Assembly (NCBI RefSeq): GCF_003688405.1
Contig: NZ_REFC01000013.1
Location: forward strand, 496,001-560,000
Direction: 5' to 3'
Source of the DNA: Ulvibacter antarcticus
GTDB taxonomy: Bacteria > Bacteroidota > Bacteroidia > Flavobacteriales > Flavobacteriaceae
Length of the DNA stretch: 64,000 nucleotides
The notes under the pieces are model-generated. The model did not search any database, was not told the DNA's origin, and worked only from the letters and a program-made list of their open reading frames with translations. Both the position numbers and the translations under genes were made by a program. This document shows, one piece after another, positions 52,887 through 62,991 of this stretch; within the stretch, counting starts at the first letter, position 1, and the number at the start of each line of letters is the position of its first letter.

Positions 52887-54130
52887 GAAATTTTTAGAAA
52901 TTTAGTTGTTTCACTAAAAGGAAGGTCGTTTTTTAGGTAATAGATACCACTGTCTAGCTGGGATAGGTCTATGCTAATCTCTTCGGAAGGCTTTGTCGTT
53001 AACTGCATAATCTCTTGTCCTAAAGTATTGTAAATTCTGAAGCTTACTGGTTCTGTAACTTCCTGCGAAATTTTGAGGAATAAATTATCGGTTACAACAG
53101 TGTTTTTTAGTGTTACTAAAGCTTCAGAAGTATCAAATTCTATTCCACTTAATACTATTTCTTTATTTGTTTCCAACTCCATTACAACGGGTAGATGGTC
53201 ACTCATGGCATAGATTTTATTCCGAAGCTCCACATCGAATTCACCAACACATTCAACATCATTCACATTTTTATTATAACAGTTACCATTATTTCCGAAG
53301 GACTTATAACTCGAATCAACATAGCGTAATTTCGGATCTGTCTTCATATTTTCAGAAATAAGAATAAAATCGAATCGATCATCCATACCGCCTCCGGCAC
53401 CGGCACCAAAGGGCCCGGAACTCGTACGCGTACTTTGTGTATGCACCTGCTGGAAATCGGAATTATTATTCCACGAACCAGGAGTATCTATCGGATCTGC
53501 CATAACAATAGCATTCGTAGGGTCTAACAATTCAATATAAGCAGGCTCGGTAGAAGTATATAGGTTGAGATCACCGGCAAAGATGATAAACGAATTTGGA
53601 TCTAAGCTAGGTAAAGTACTTGTAAATTCATTGACCATATCCAATCGAAGATTCACATTGCTACCGCCTTGACTCGATTTTAAATGAGTGACGTAGACAT
53701 GTATTAGAATTGGATCGGTGCTCTGATCTGCGGTGTTTAGTTGTAAAACATACCGATTGATATCCCGAACGCTGGTTTCAATTATTCCAGTGCTTACCAA
53801 GGAGAACATTGAACTTCTAAAATAAAGCAGCTGCTGTAAGTTCGCAGAACCGGATTGATTGTATTCGAAAGGTGCTGCTGTATAATTTTCGCCTTCATCA
53901 TTGAGACCAATATTTAAGACCTCATTGGCACCGGCAGGAGTTTTTAATTCACATACCATAAAAATATCTGGCTCGTAAGTGTCGAGTATTTCTTGTAATA
54001 TAATAGATCGATCTCCAGGTAGATACTCAGGATAATCCAATAGATTATAAAACATAGTTTTCAAGCTACCCTGTGCGATTGCAGTGCATGATATAATTGT
54101 GAGTGCGATAAAAAGTATTCTTTTTAGCAT
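52883..54130 (-). CDS. Secreted endonuclease/exonuclease/phosphatase-fold protein with T9SS sorting domain
   Basis: 415 residues. Signal peptide (LKRILFIALTIISCTAIAQ). Exo/endonuclease/phosphatase core: TMFYNLLDYPEYL, DIFMVCELKTPAG, VYVTHLKSS, IIFAGDLNLYTSTEPAYIELL and MSDHLPVVMEL, covering the catalytic Glu, Asp, Asn and His positions. The last 80 residues, from EIVLSGIEFDTSEA to TKFLKIS, form a type A sorting domain. It could be a secreted nuclease or phosphodiesterase. The 4-base overlap with the barrel protein shows co-translation. Confidence 0.9.
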   Translation of the reverse strand: MLKRILFIALTIISCTAIAQGSLKTMFYNLLDYPEYLPGDRSIILQEILDTYEPDIFMVCELKTPAGANEVLNIGLNDEGENYTAAPFEYNQSGSANLQQLLYFRSSMFSLVSTGIIETSVRDINRYVLQLNTADQSTDPILIHVYVTHLKSSQGGSNVNLRLDMVNEFTSTLPSLDPNSFIIFAGDLNLYTSTEPAYIELLDPTNAIVMADPIDTPGSWNNNSDFQQVHTQSTRTSSGPFGAGAGGGMDDRFDFILISENMKTDPKLRYVDSSYKSFGNNGNCYNKNVNDVECVGEFDVELRNKIYAMSDHLPVVMELETNKEIVLSGIEFDTSEALVTLKNTVVTDNLFLKISQEVTEPVSFRIYNTLGQEIMQLTTKPSEEISIDLSQLDSGIYYLKNDLPFSETTKFLKIS

Positions 54131-54155
54131 TTCAGGGAGTTGATGTGTGTTATTA

Positions 54156-54842
54156 TTAGAAGTTTGGGCTCAAATGGTATTCGTCGTAGAATTCATTCAA
54201 AATCTTAAGAACTTCGTCCTCGGTATCTACCAAATGTACCAGATCCATATCTTCCGGACTTATATTTCCTTCTGCTAACAAAGTTCCTTTAATCCAATCG
54301 AACAATCCTTTCCAGAATTCTCTTCCCACCAATATTAATGGAAATTTATCAATTTTATGTGTTTGTATAAGTGTAAAAGCTTCAAAAAACTCGTCCAGCG
54401 TTCCAAAGCCACCAGGCATAACGACAAAGCCTTGCGAATATTTAACAAACATTACTTTTCTAACAAAGAAATAGTCGAAATCGATACTTTTATCACTGTC
54501 TATATAAGGATTGTCATGCTGCTCGAAAGGAAGGGTGATATTGAGTCCTACTGATGTTCCACCAGCCAAATGGGCTCCTTTGTTACCAGCTTCCATAATT
54601 CCCGGACCACCACCTGTTATCACTCCATAGCCATTCTCGGTTATTTTCTTGGCGATATTTTCTGCCAATTTATAGTATTTATGATCCGGCTTTGTTCTAG
54701 CCGATCCAAAAATTGAAACACAAGGTCCTATCCGGCTCATTTTTTCATACCCTCCAACAAATTCTCCCATTATTTTGAAGATTGCCCAGGAGTCGTTCGT
54801 TTTTACCTGATTCCAATTTTTTGGTGTTAATTCGTTTCTCAT
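54156..54842 (-). CDS. LOG-family protein (TIGR00730)
   Basis: 228 residues with GGGPGIMEAGNKGAHLAGG and the PGGFGTLDEFFEAFTLIQ motif that define the LOG/lysine-decarboxylase-like Rossmann family. Members cleave cytokinin or AMP-type nucleoside monophosphates; many bacterial ones are AMP or pyrimidine/purine 5'-nucleotide phosphoribohydrolases (PpnN-like). Located 26 bases after the nuclease-like gene and 90 before uvrA on the same strand. Confidence 0.93.
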   Translation of the reverse strand: MRNELTPKNWNQVKTNDSWAIFKIMGEFVGGYEKMSRIGPCVSIFGSARTKPDHKYYKLAENIAKKITENGYGVITGGGPGIMEAGNKGAHLAGGTSVGLNITLPFEQHDNPYIDSDKSIDFDYFFVRKVMFVKYSQGFVVMPGGFGTLDEFFEAFTLIQTHKIDKFPLILVGREFWKGLFDWIKGTLLAEGNISPEDMDLVHLVDTEDEVLKILNEFYDEYHLSPNF

Positions 54843-54931
54843 TTCTAATTTCTACTTTTCAATTTTTATTATTCTATGGTTTTATAAGGTCTTTGCAGAC
54901 TTTAATACTGAAACCGAAAATTGTCAATCAG

Positions 54932-57763
54932 CTAAAGTAATTCTTTTTGAAGGAACTTTGCTGTGTAACTTTTTTTACTTTTTACGATCTCTTCCGGGGT
55001 TCCTAGAGCCAGAACTTTACCACCTTTTTTACCTCCTTCCGGACCTATATCAATAATATAATCTACTGTTTTAATCACATCAAGATTGTGTTCGATTATC
55101 AATACGGTATTTCCTTTATTCACTAGTTTATTGAGAACGATCATAAGGACACGAATATCTTCAAAATGAAGCCCTGTTGTGGGTTCATCTAAAATATAGA
55201 ATGTATTACCGGTATCTCTTTTGGATAGTTCTGTGGCGAGTTTTATACGTTGGGCTTCTCCTCCTGATAGGGTAGTTGATTGCTGTCCTAGCGTGATATA
55301 TCCCAATCCTACGTCCCGAATCGTTTTCAATTTCCTGAATATCTTCGGAATTAATTCGAAGAATTCACAGGCGTCGTTAATTGTCATTTCTAACACATCG
55401 TAAATCGACTTTCCTTTATATCTAATTTCCAGTGTCTCCCGATTGAAGCGTTTTCCCTGACAGGTTTCGCATTCCACATATACATCTGGTAGGAAATTCA
55501 TTTCTATCACTCTCAAGCCACCGCCCCTACAGGTTTCACAGCGACCTCCTGAAACATTAAAACTAAAGCGACCCGGTTTATACCCGCGTATCAAGGCTTC
55601 GGGTACTTTTGCAAATAAACTACGTATTTCAGAAAACACGCCTGTATAAGTGGCTGGATTCGATCTTGGTGTTCTTCCAATCGGCGATTGGTTGATATCG
55701 ATCACCTTGTCAATATGTTCTAGTCCGCTAATCTTTTTATAGGGCATTGGTTTTTTAACGCCGTTGAAAAAGTGAGCATTCAGAATAGGGTAGAGGGTTT
55801 CGTTTATCAAGGTAGATTTTCCACTTCCCGAAACACCGGTAACCCCAATCATTTTTCCCAATGGAAAGTCTACTGAAACATTTTTAAGGTTATTACCCGT
55901 CGCTCCTTTTAGAGTTAAAATTTTACCGTTTCCTTCTCTTCTTTTCTTCGGAATTTCGATCTTTTTAGTACCATTTAGGTAATCGGCTGTGAGCGTATGA
56001 TGTTTTAAAATTTCAGATGGGGTTCCTTCTGAAACAATTTCACCTCCATGATGCCCGGCTGCCGGACCAATATCAATCACATAATCGGCATGTTGAATCA
56101 TATCTTTATCATGTTCAACAACAATGACCGAATTCCCCAATTCCCGTAATGAGATAAGCGATTTTATCAATTTTTCATTATCCCGCTGATGCAGGCCAAT
56201 GCTTGGTTCATCAAGTATATAAAGCACTCCAACCAATTGAGAACCAATTTGAGTCGCCAATCTTATACGCTGTGCTTCTCCCCCGGAAAGAGATTTTGAA
56301 CTGCGATCGAGGGCAAGATAAGTTAGCCCTACATCTACCAAAAATTGAAGCCTTGTTTTTACTTCTTTAATAATTTCCTCGGCAATCTTTTTTTGTGTTT
56401 CTGAAAGATCCTTTTCAATGCCTTCGAACCATTCTGCCAGTTCCAACACGTCCATATGTGCTAATTCTGCGATGTTTTTTCCGTTCACTTTAAAATAAAG
56501 GGATTCTTTCCTAAGTCTGGCACCTTTGCATTCAGGGCAAGCGATCTTATCCATATACTCTTTAGCCCAACGTTGTAAAGACTTAGATTCGTTAGCGTCA
56601 AAAGTATTCTGAAGGAAAGTCGCAACACCTTCAAATTCTATTTTATAGCTTCTGGTGATACCCAGCGTCTTAGATTCAATGTCAAATTTTTCATCCCCAC
56701 CGTGGAATATCATTTCTTTAGCTTCCGAAGGAATACTTTTAAAAGGATCAGTTAGTTTAAATTGAAACCGTTCTGCAATCAAATCTAACTGTTTAAAGAT
56801 CCAATTACTTTTTTGTGGCCCATGTGGAGCAAGAGCGCCGTTTTTTATAGACAATTCCGGATTTGGAATAATCTTATCGAGATTTACCTGATAGAGTTGT
56901 CCCAAACCTTTGCAGTTGGGGCACATGCCTTTGGGCGAATTGAAAGAAAAATTGTTTGGTTCCGGATTAGGATATGAAACGCCACTAGAAGGACACATGA
57001 GCGACCGACTAAAAAACCGAACCTCATCGGTTTCATTGTCTAATACCATTAGCACGTCGTCTCCATGATACATGGCTGTTACAATGGTTTCACTCAATCG
57101 TTTGCTATTATCTGTATCACTAGCTATTTTTAAGCGATCAATCACAATTTCAATATCATGATTTTTGTATCGATCGACCTTCATTCCTTTAACAATATCT
57201 TTTACGACGCCATCAATCCTAACTTTCAGGAATCCTTGTTTCGCAATTTGCTCGAATAGCTCTCGATAATGTCCTTTTCTGGATCGCACAACCGGCGCAA
57301 GAATGCTTACTTTTTTATTATCAAAATCGTTGAGGATAAGTTGTTTTATTTGCTCATCATCATAACTCACCATTTTTTCACCAGTATTGAAACTATATGC
57401 ATCACTGGCTCTAGCAAAAAATAATCTTAAGAAATCATAGATCTCTGTGATAGTACCAACAGTAGAACGCGGACTGCGACTTGTGGTTTTTTGTTCTATG
57501 GCAATTACCGGGGAAAGACCATCAATTTTATCGACATCGGGGCGCTCTAAACTCCCTAAAAACTGACGCGCGTAGGCAGAAAAGGTTTCGATATAGCGTC
57601 TTTGTCCCTCTGCATAGATAGTATCGAATGCTAAAGAAGACTTCCCACTACCCGAAAGACCCGTAATCACCACTAAGTTTTCTCGCGGGATTTTAACATC
57701 TATATTCTTGAGATTATGTACTCTGGCTCCCAGAATTTCAATAAAATCGACATTTTTAACCAT
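54932..57763 (-). CDS. uvrA: Excinuclease ABC subunit A
   Basis: 943 residues from ATG 57761-57763, chosen over the upstream TTG because a promoter -7 box overlaps the latter. Two ABC modules: Walker [13 protein letters not shown] and [12 protein letters not shown]; signatures [12 protein letters not shown] and [32 protein letters not shown] near the N-terminus. Zinc region 1 keeps only CPNC plus a CPSS variant, which is also usual in other Bacteroidota, while zinc region 2 is complete (CETC...CETC). It detects DNA damage in nucleotide excision repair. Confidence 0.97.
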   Translation of the reverse strand: MVKNVDFIEILGARVHNLKNIDVKIPRENLVVITGLSGSGKSSLAFDTIYAEGQRRYIETFSAYARQFLGSLERPDVDKIDGLSPVIAIEQKTTSRSPRSTVGTITEIYDFLRLFFARASDAYSFNTGEKMVSYDDEQIKQLILNDFDNKKVSILAPVVRSRKGHYRELFEQIAKQGFLKVRIDGVVKDIVKGMKVDRYKNHDIEIVIDRLKIASDTDNSKRLSETIVTAMYHGDDVLMVLDNETDEVRFFSRSLMCPSSGVSYPNPEPNNFSFNSPKGMCPNCKGLGQLYQVNLDKIIPNPELSIKNGALAPHGPQKSNWIFKQLDLIAERFQFKLTDPFKSIPSEAKEMIFHGGDEKFDIESKTLGITRSYKIEFEGVATFLQNTFDANESKSLQRWAKEYMDKIACPECKGARLRKESLYFKVNGKNIAELAHMDVLELAEWFEGIEKDLSETQKKIAEEIIKEVKTRLQFLVDVGLTYLALDRSSKSLSGGEAQRIRLATQIGSQLVGVLYILDEPSIGLHQRDNEKLIKSLISLRELGNSVIVVEHDKDMIQHADYVIDIGPAAGHHGGEIVSEGTPSEILKHHTLTADYLNGTKKIEIPKKRREGNGKILTLKGATGNNLKNVSVDFPLGKMIGVTGVSGSGKSTLINETLYPILNAHFFNGVKKPMPYKKISGLEHIDKVIDINQSPIGRTPRSNPATYTGVFSEIRSLFAKVPEALIRGYKPGRFSFNVSGGRCETCRGGGLRVIEMNFLPDVYVECETCQGKRFNRETLEIRYKGKSIYDVLEMTINDACEFFELIPKIFRKLKTIRDVGLGYITLGQQSTTLSGGEAQRIKLATELSKRDTGNTFYILDEPTTGLHFEDIRVLMIVLNKLVNKGNTVLIIEHNLDVIKTVDYIIDIGPEGGKKGGKVLALGTPEEIVKSKKSYTAKFLQKELL

Positions 57764-57769
57764 AGTTTG

Positions 57770-57777
57770 CAAAGGTA
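57770..57777 (-). promoter_or_regulatory. -7 promoter box for uvrA
   Basis: TACCTTTG on the minus strand matches TAnnTTTG and lies seven bases before ATG 57763, so the transcript would start at or next to the start codon (leaderless). Confidence 0.6.
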
Positions 57778-57849
57778 CTCATTTGGAACGTAAATTTTTA
57801 AAGGAAGCCATTCGGAAACATAAAATTTTCGAAGGAGTCGCAGAAGAAC

Positions 57850-58860
57850 TTAAGAGTCGTTATCTCCATCTAGAAACTGATAAAAACTGGTCGCTATATA
57901 AAATAGCACACCAATGATAATTCCCAGACATATTGCAATTACCTGAGTTGGTAATTTGAAAATATGGAAAGCAAGCGGAAGTATCACACCAAAACTGGCA
58001 AACAGTATAAAAATTGTTTTTAAATAACGTGTTAGCGGTGATGTGTTCGATGCGGAAGAGTCCACAATTTGATACAGATTAGGAATGACCATTTTATTCA
58101 TATAATCACCTAATTTGGCCAAAAATATTTCATTAAATGATGAATCTTCGAAGACGTCTTTGTCTATCTGAACAGCTAATAGTACAATTCTCTCAGCGTG
58201 ATTATCAGGAATTTTACTTAAATCTAATGCCTTTTTGAAGGCACCAAAATTATAACCAAAATAATACCATAGACCCGAGCCACATTTATGAAGGAACCAT
58301 TTTTCTACTATTTCTCTTCCGTAAGCACGACCACTGTTAGGGCGTGCGATGGTTTTTTTATCCTTCGGATTTACCATCATCAGAGATTTTAATTCCAAAT
58401 AAAGGTTTTCGGTTTCTAGGAAATTCTGATCCTCCTGAAGAAATTCGATCGCCAGTTTTGACTTTCCTTTGTAGAATTCTTTTACTTCAAAAAAGGTGAG
58501 TCCTTCAAACTCATCATCGATATATTCCTTTAAGCCTGAAGCCCATATATCGGATTGAAGTAAGAGTTCGATAATTTCCTGGAAATTCGACATCTTTTGA
58601 GACACCTTGTTGTGCTCTATGGAGTTATTACGGTTTTCTGCGAGATTAACGCCATTCGCCAATAAATATAATAATAGGATAGTCGAAATAAAACCATTGA
58701 TACTTATAAAGTAGATTGTAAATTTGGCCAGTTGCTTAATAAATTCCGGGTCATTGTCAAGTTTGTTCCACAACAATACAATTAATACAATACAAAGGAC
58801 ACCACTGCAAATGAGTGGTATTAATGTTAACAAATCCTTATGTATAGATTTTTTCTTCAT
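57850..58860 (-). CDS. Four-helix membrane protein with a central soluble domain, unknown function
   Basis: 336 residues from ATG 58858-58860 ([17 protein letters not shown]). Two helices at about 9-30 and 42-65, then about 210 soluble residues rich in Glu, Lys and Phe ([28 protein letters not shown]), with a run of positive residues near [19 protein letters not shown], then two C-terminal helices. I recognise no family. The N and C ends are predicted on the same side of the membrane. Confidence 0.7.
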   Translation of the reverse strand: MKKKSIHKDLLTLIPLICSGVLCIVLIVLLWNKLDNDPEFIKQLAKFTIYFISINGFISTILLLYLLANGVNLAENRNNSIEHNKVSQKMSNFQEIIELLLQSDIWASGLKEYIDDEFEGLTFFEVKEFYKGKSKLAIEFLQEDQNFLETENLYLELKSLMMVNPKDKKTIARPNSGRAYGREIVEKWFLHKCGSGLWYYFGYNFGAFKKALDLSKIPDNHAERIVLLAVQIDKDVFEDSSFNEIFLAKLGDYMNKMVIPNLYQIVDSSASNTSPLTRYLKTIFILFASFGVILPLAFHIFKLPTQVIAICLGIIIGVLFYIATSFYQFLDGDNDS

Positions 58861-59153
58861 TATATTTCGAAAAAGGCAAAAAAGGGTATCGCTCAAATGA
58901 ACCATTGAGCAGGTTGATTTTAACTACTAAGTTTTATCCGGTATGCAATCTACTTATCCAGAATGATATAAAGTGCTACTTTTCCCCAAGTTTTACCCCA
59001 ATAACTTTTATTATAATTCTAATTTATTTATGTTATTTCTTCATGCGTCATGTTCAAATTTAGTTTTTTTTCTTACAAAAAGTAGTATTTTACCTACAAA
59101 TCGTTATACTGTCATAGATATTCGTTAAACGGGTTGTTTTCAGAATATTAAAC
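58861..59153. other. Gene-free gap
   Basis: About 290 AT-rich bases between the ggt stop and the upstream membrane gene. No hairpin, repeat or RNA-like structure stands out. Confidence 0.5.
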
Positions 59154-60860
59154 CTAAAAACCAGCCGCAGAATCATCTCCTCTATGGTCTGCACCACCCT
59201 CAAGTTTTCCATCTGGAAGGATTAAAATTGCATCAACTTTTCCTATAATTGGATCTGTTTCTGTGTTATGCGGATATCCTTTTTCTTCCAATGTGCGAAT
59301 TAACGATTCTGGAAATTTTCCGTGTTCATATCGAATAGCGTCTGGTAACCATTGATGATGAAATCTCGGAACATTTACCGCTTGTTGCATATTCATACCA
59401 AATTCCCTAACGTTCAAAATTGATTGTAACACTGAAGTTATAATCGTGGCACCTCCGGGAGTGCCAACCACCATCCAGAGTTTTCCATCTTTTTCAATAA
59501 TAGTGGGAGTCATAGAACTTAGCATCCTCTTGGATGGCGCAATCGCATTAGCTTCGCCCCCCACCAATCCATAAATATTAGGTTCTCCAGGTTTGGCGCT
59601 AAAATCATCCATTTCGTTATTCAGAAAAAACCCGAGTTCTTTCGAATATAACTTTGAGCCAAATCCCGAATTTAATGTAGTAGTTGCGGAAATAGCATTT
59701 CCGAAGGGGTCAACAATAGAATAATGTGTAGTCTCGCTACTTTCATATCCTGTTATCTTGCCATAACCTATTGTTTCTGAAGAGGTGACTTCGTCAAAAG
59801 AAAAGTCGGACATTCTCATTTTAATGTACGAATCACTTAATAAGGAGTCAATCGGGATCTCAACAAAATCAGGGTCGCCCAGGAAATAACTCCGATCTGC
59901 GTAAGCACGCCTTTCTGCCTCTGTAATAAGTTGAATAGACTTGACAGTGTTATGACCGTATTCAGAAATAGGGAAGGGCTCGATCATCTTCATGATTTGC
60001 GCAAGACAAATACCTCCACTGGAAGGCGGTGGCATTGATATTACTTTAAGATCTTTGTAATCAAACTGAATAGGTTCCCGCCATTCGGTTTCATAAGCTT
60101 CCAAATCGTGAAGGGTCATGATTCCACCTTTTGACGCCATGAATTCAATTAGTTTTTTAGCTGTTTCTCCTTTGTAAAATTCAGATCTACCATTGGAAGA
60201 GATGTTTCTCAAGGTTCTCGCCAAAGCCTTATTTTTAAGAGTATCACCCTTCTTGTATACCTCAGTGAATATTGATGGTTCTCCATTTACTTCTTCAATT
60301 TCTGCCCTGTATTCGAGAAATTGAGCCGCTTGCTTTTCTGTAATAATAAACCCTCTTTCTGCTAATTGAATTACGGGTGCTAATATTTCTTCGATCGGTA
60401 AACTACCAAATTTCTCATGCACTGTAAATATTCCTGCAATAGTTCCCGGCACTCCAACGGCCAAGCCGCCTTTTTTACTTTTTTCGGATAAATACACGCC
60501 ATTTTCGTCTAGATACATATCACGATTTGCAGATAAGGGTGCTTTTTCTCTATAATCCAAAGAACCCGTTTCTCCATATTGCGTTCGGTAGACGATAAAT
60601 CCACCACCTCCAAGATTCCCCGCATAGGGATAGCAAACGGCCAGCGCCATTTCGGTTGCAATCATAGCGTCGAAAGCGTTTCCACCTTTAAGCATTATGT
60701 CCTTTCCTATTTTTGAAGCTTCAGATCTGGCAGATACCACCATTGCTTTATCGGTAATTAATCCAATTTCTGGTAATAGGTTGGCTTCAGTTGGTGTAAC
60801 TGTTTTTTCATTGCATGACAGAAAAAGTACGGTAGTAATGAAGAAAATTATATAACGCAT
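59154..60860 (-). CDS. ggt: Gamma-glutamyltransferase, lipoprotein
   Basis: 568 residues from ATG 60858-60860, opening a lipoprotein signal ending FLSC. The large subunit region contains KGGNAFDAMIATEMALAVCYP and the FIVYRTQYGETGSLDYREKAP core. The cleavage/catalytic site is ETTHYSIVDPFGNAISATTTLNSGFGSKL, with Thr as the new N-terminus of the small subunit, and the small-subunit SMTPTIIEKDGKLWMVVGTPGG motif follows. It cleaves gamma-glutamyl bonds, for example in glutathione, in the periplasm. Confidence 0.95.
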   Translation of the reverse strand: MRYIIFFITTVLFLSCNEKTVTPTEANLLPEIGLITDKAMVVSARSEASKIGKDIMLKGGNAFDAMIATEMALAVCYPYAGNLGGGGFIVYRTQYGETGSLDYREKAPLSANRDMYLDENGVYLSEKSKKGGLAVGVPGTIAGIFTVHEKFGSLPIEEILAPVIQLAERGFIITEKQAAQFLEYRAEIEEVNGEPSIFTEVYKKGDTLKNKALARTLRNISSNGRSEFYKGETAKKLIEFMASKGGIMTLHDLEAYETEWREPIQFDYKDLKVISMPPPSSGGICLAQIMKMIEPFPISEYGHNTVKSIQLITEAERRAYADRSYFLGDPDFVEIPIDSLLSDSYIKMRMSDFSFDEVTSSETIGYGKITGYESSETTHYSIVDPFGNAISATTTLNSGFGSKLYSKELGFFLNNEMDDFSAKPGEPNIYGLVGGEANAIAPSKRMLSSMTPTIIEKDGKLWMVVGTPGGATIITSVLQSILNVREFGMNMQQAVNVPRFHHQWLPDAIRYEHGKFPESLIRTLEEKGYPHNTETDPIIGKVDAILILPDGKLEGGADHRGDDSAAGF

Positions 60861-60909
60861 ATATGTTAAGTTAATGACTATCAGTTTGTAGGGCATTGTG
60901 AAACTAATA

Positions 60910-61497
60910 TTATGATAACTCTTTCAATTTATTTTCAGAAAAGATAATCAATTCAGCGAAAAAAGAAGTGAATTCGTTTTCAAATTCGACATAATATTCT
61001 TCTAATTCCATTACGGCAAAGTTCATTTTTGAAATCCCTTTCGTTCTTACATTCATTTGATCTAGTATTTTACTAATTCCGGGTATAGTTGCATAGCTCA
61101 ATAACCAATTATCGGACATCATATAGGGCATCATTCTTTGTATTCGGCTTGGAAGAATTTCGAAGTTGTTCCGAAGCAATTCATAGAAATCTGCAACATA
61201 GTTGGCTAAGGGTGTAGGATGATATTTATTCCAGTTTTTAGCCAGATAATGATCATATAATATGTCAACAATAACGCCACTATAATGACTGTAGTTCTCA
61301 TGCAAACGTGCTGTGCTTTTTCGAACGGTTGGATGCTGATCTGTATAACTATCTATGGCTCTGTGTAGCAATATCCCTTTTTGGATTTCTGAAGGGTATT
61401 TTTGATACTTTTTACCTTTAATCCCATCGGCGATAAAATTACCAATCGTGATTCCCTCGTTTTCACCTGAGAGATAAATGTGAGCTAGAAAATTCAT
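60910..61497 (-). CDS. Acyl carrier protein phosphodiesterase family protein
   Basis: 195 residues beginning MNFLAHIYLSGENEGITIGNFIADGIKG, followed by GILLHRAIDSYTDQHPTVRKSTARLHENYSHYSGVIVDILYDHYLAKNW. These are the HD-like motifs of AcpH/DUF479 enzymes, which remove the phosphopantetheine arm from acyl carrier protein. The conserved His and Asp residues are present. It is divergent from glmM. Confidence 0.92.
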   Translation of the reverse strand: MNFLAHIYLSGENEGITIGNFIADGIKGKKYQKYPSEIQKGILLHRAIDSYTDQHPTVRKSTARLHENYSHYSGVIVDILYDHYLAKNWNKYHPTPLANYVADFYELLRNNFEILPSRIQRMMPYMMSDNWLLSYATIPGISKILDQMNVRTKGISKMNFAVMELEEYYVEFENEFTSFFAELIIFSENKLKELS

Positions 61498-61543
61498 TGG
61501 GTCAATTTACAAAAACGTGCCGAAGAATTGTCTTATAAAAAAG

Positions 61544-61551
61544 TATCTTTG
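61544..61551 (+). promoter_or_regulatory. -7 promoter box for glmM
   Basis: TATCTTTG, a perfect TAnnTTTG, 16 bases before ATG 61568. It indicates that the ATG at 61568, not the longer frame beginning at 61517, is the start. Confidence 0.6.
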
Positions 61552-61567
61552 CAAAAAAAATAAGAGT

Positions 61568-62956
61568 ATGACATTAATAAAATCGATTTCGGGAATACGA
61601 GGTACTATAGGTGGAAATCAAGGGGATAATTTAACTCCAATTGACGCTGTAAAGTATGCGGCCGCTTATGGAACATGGATCAAACAACAAAGGAATAAGG
61701 AAAATTATAGAGTTGTTGTTGGAAGAGATGCGCGTATTTCAGGACATATGGTTCAACAATTAGTGATGCAGACTCTTGTTGGAATGGGAATTCATGTAAT
61801 CGATCTTGGTTTATCAACAACACCTACAGTTGAAGTTGCCGTGGCATTAGAACATGCAGATGGAGGAATCATATTAACAGCGAGTCACAATCCGAAGCAA
61901 TGGAATGCATTAAAATTGTTGAATAATAAAGGTGAATTTTTAAATTCCGAAGCAGGTCAACAAATTCTTGATATCGCAGAAAAAGGTGAAATCACTTTTG
62001 CAGAAGTTGATGATTTAGGAGAGATATCGATAAATGATGCTTATATAGATTTACATATTGATGAGATTCTGGATTTGCCATTAGTGAATGCAGATGCGAT
62101 TAGAAAAGCAAAATTCAAAGTAGTTGTAGATGCGGTCAATTCTACCGGAGGGATTGCCGTTCCTTTACTCCTTGAAGCACTTGGTGTACATCCTGTTAAA
62201 TTATACTGTGAACCAAACGGAGAATTTCCTCATAACCCGGAACCTTTAAAAGAACACCTTGGCGATCTAATGAAATTGGTGGTTAAAGAGAGAGCAGACT
62301 TTGGATTGGTTGTCGATCCGGATGTCGATCGATTGGCTTTTGTAGATGAAAAAGGGGAGATGTTCGGTGAGGAGTATACCTTAGTGGCAGTAGCAGATTA
62401 TGTACTACAGCATACTCCTGGAACTACGGTGTCAAATATGTCTTCATCGCGAGCATTACGTGATGTGACAAATCGCCATGGAGGAACATATACCGCCAGT
62501 GCTGTTGGCGAAGTAAATGTGGTACAACAAATGAAGGACACAAATGCGATTATAGGCGGTGAAGGAAATGGTGGGATTATTTATCCTGAATTACATTATG
62601 GACGGGACAGCCTTGTAGGTATAGCGTTATTTTTAACTTATTTGGCAGAACGTAAAATTACAGTTAGCGAGCTTCGGAAAGAGTATCCTTCCTATTATAT
62701 GAGTAAGAAGAAAATCGCTTTAACTCCACAAATTGACGTAGATGCTATTCTGAAGGCAATGGAGGCGAAATATGCTTCCGAAGAGATCAATACGCTCGAT
62801 GGAGTAAAGATCGATTTTGAAAAAAATTGGGTGCATTTAAGAAAGTCTAATACAGAGCCAATTATTAGAATTTACACTGAAGCCTTAACTCAAAATGAGG
62901 CAGATTTGTTGGCAGACAGATTTATTAATGAAATAAAATCTATAGCGAATCTATAA
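61568..62956 (+). CDS. glmM: Phosphoglucosamine mutase
   Basis: 462 residues from ATG 61568 (MTLIKSISGIRGTIGG). Phosphohexomutase signature with the catalytic Ser in GGIILTASHNPKQWN, the metal loop VVDPDVDRLAFVDEKGE, and the substrate loop GGEGNGGIIYPELHYGRDS. Ends with LRKSNTEPIIRIYTEA, the phosphate-binding loop. It interconverts glucosamine-6- and glucosamine-1-phosphate for cell-wall precursors. A phosphomannomutase role is the alternative. Confidence 0.9.
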   Translation: MTLIKSISGIRGTIGGNQGDNLTPIDAVKYAAAYGTWIKQQRNKENYRVVVGRDARISGHMVQQLVMQTLVGMGIHVIDLGLSTTPTVEVAVALEHADGGIILTASHNPKQWNALKLLNNKGEFLNSEAGQQILDIAEKGEITFAEVDDLGEISINDAYIDLHIDEILDLPLVNADAIRKAKFKVVVDAVNSTGGIAVPLLLEALGVHPVKLYCEPNGEFPHNPEPLKEHLGDLMKLVVKERADFGLVVDPDVDRLAFVDEKGEMFGEEYTLVAVADYVLQHTPGTTVSNMSSSRALRDVTNRHGGTYTASAVGEVNVVQQMKDTNAIIGGEGNGGIIYPELHYGRDSLVGIALFLTYLAERKITVSELRKEYPSYYMSKKKIALTPQIDVDAILKAMEAKYASEEINTLDGVKIDFEKNWVHLRKSNTEPIIRIYTEALTQNEADLLADRFINEIKSIANL

Positions 62957-62991
62957 GTTTTATTACATTTACGGGATTCAAATTCAGATAG

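Noticed and set aside
57708-57917. Plus-strand frame between uvrA and the membrane protein
   Set aside because: It overlaps both flanking genes antisense and shows no feature of its own.
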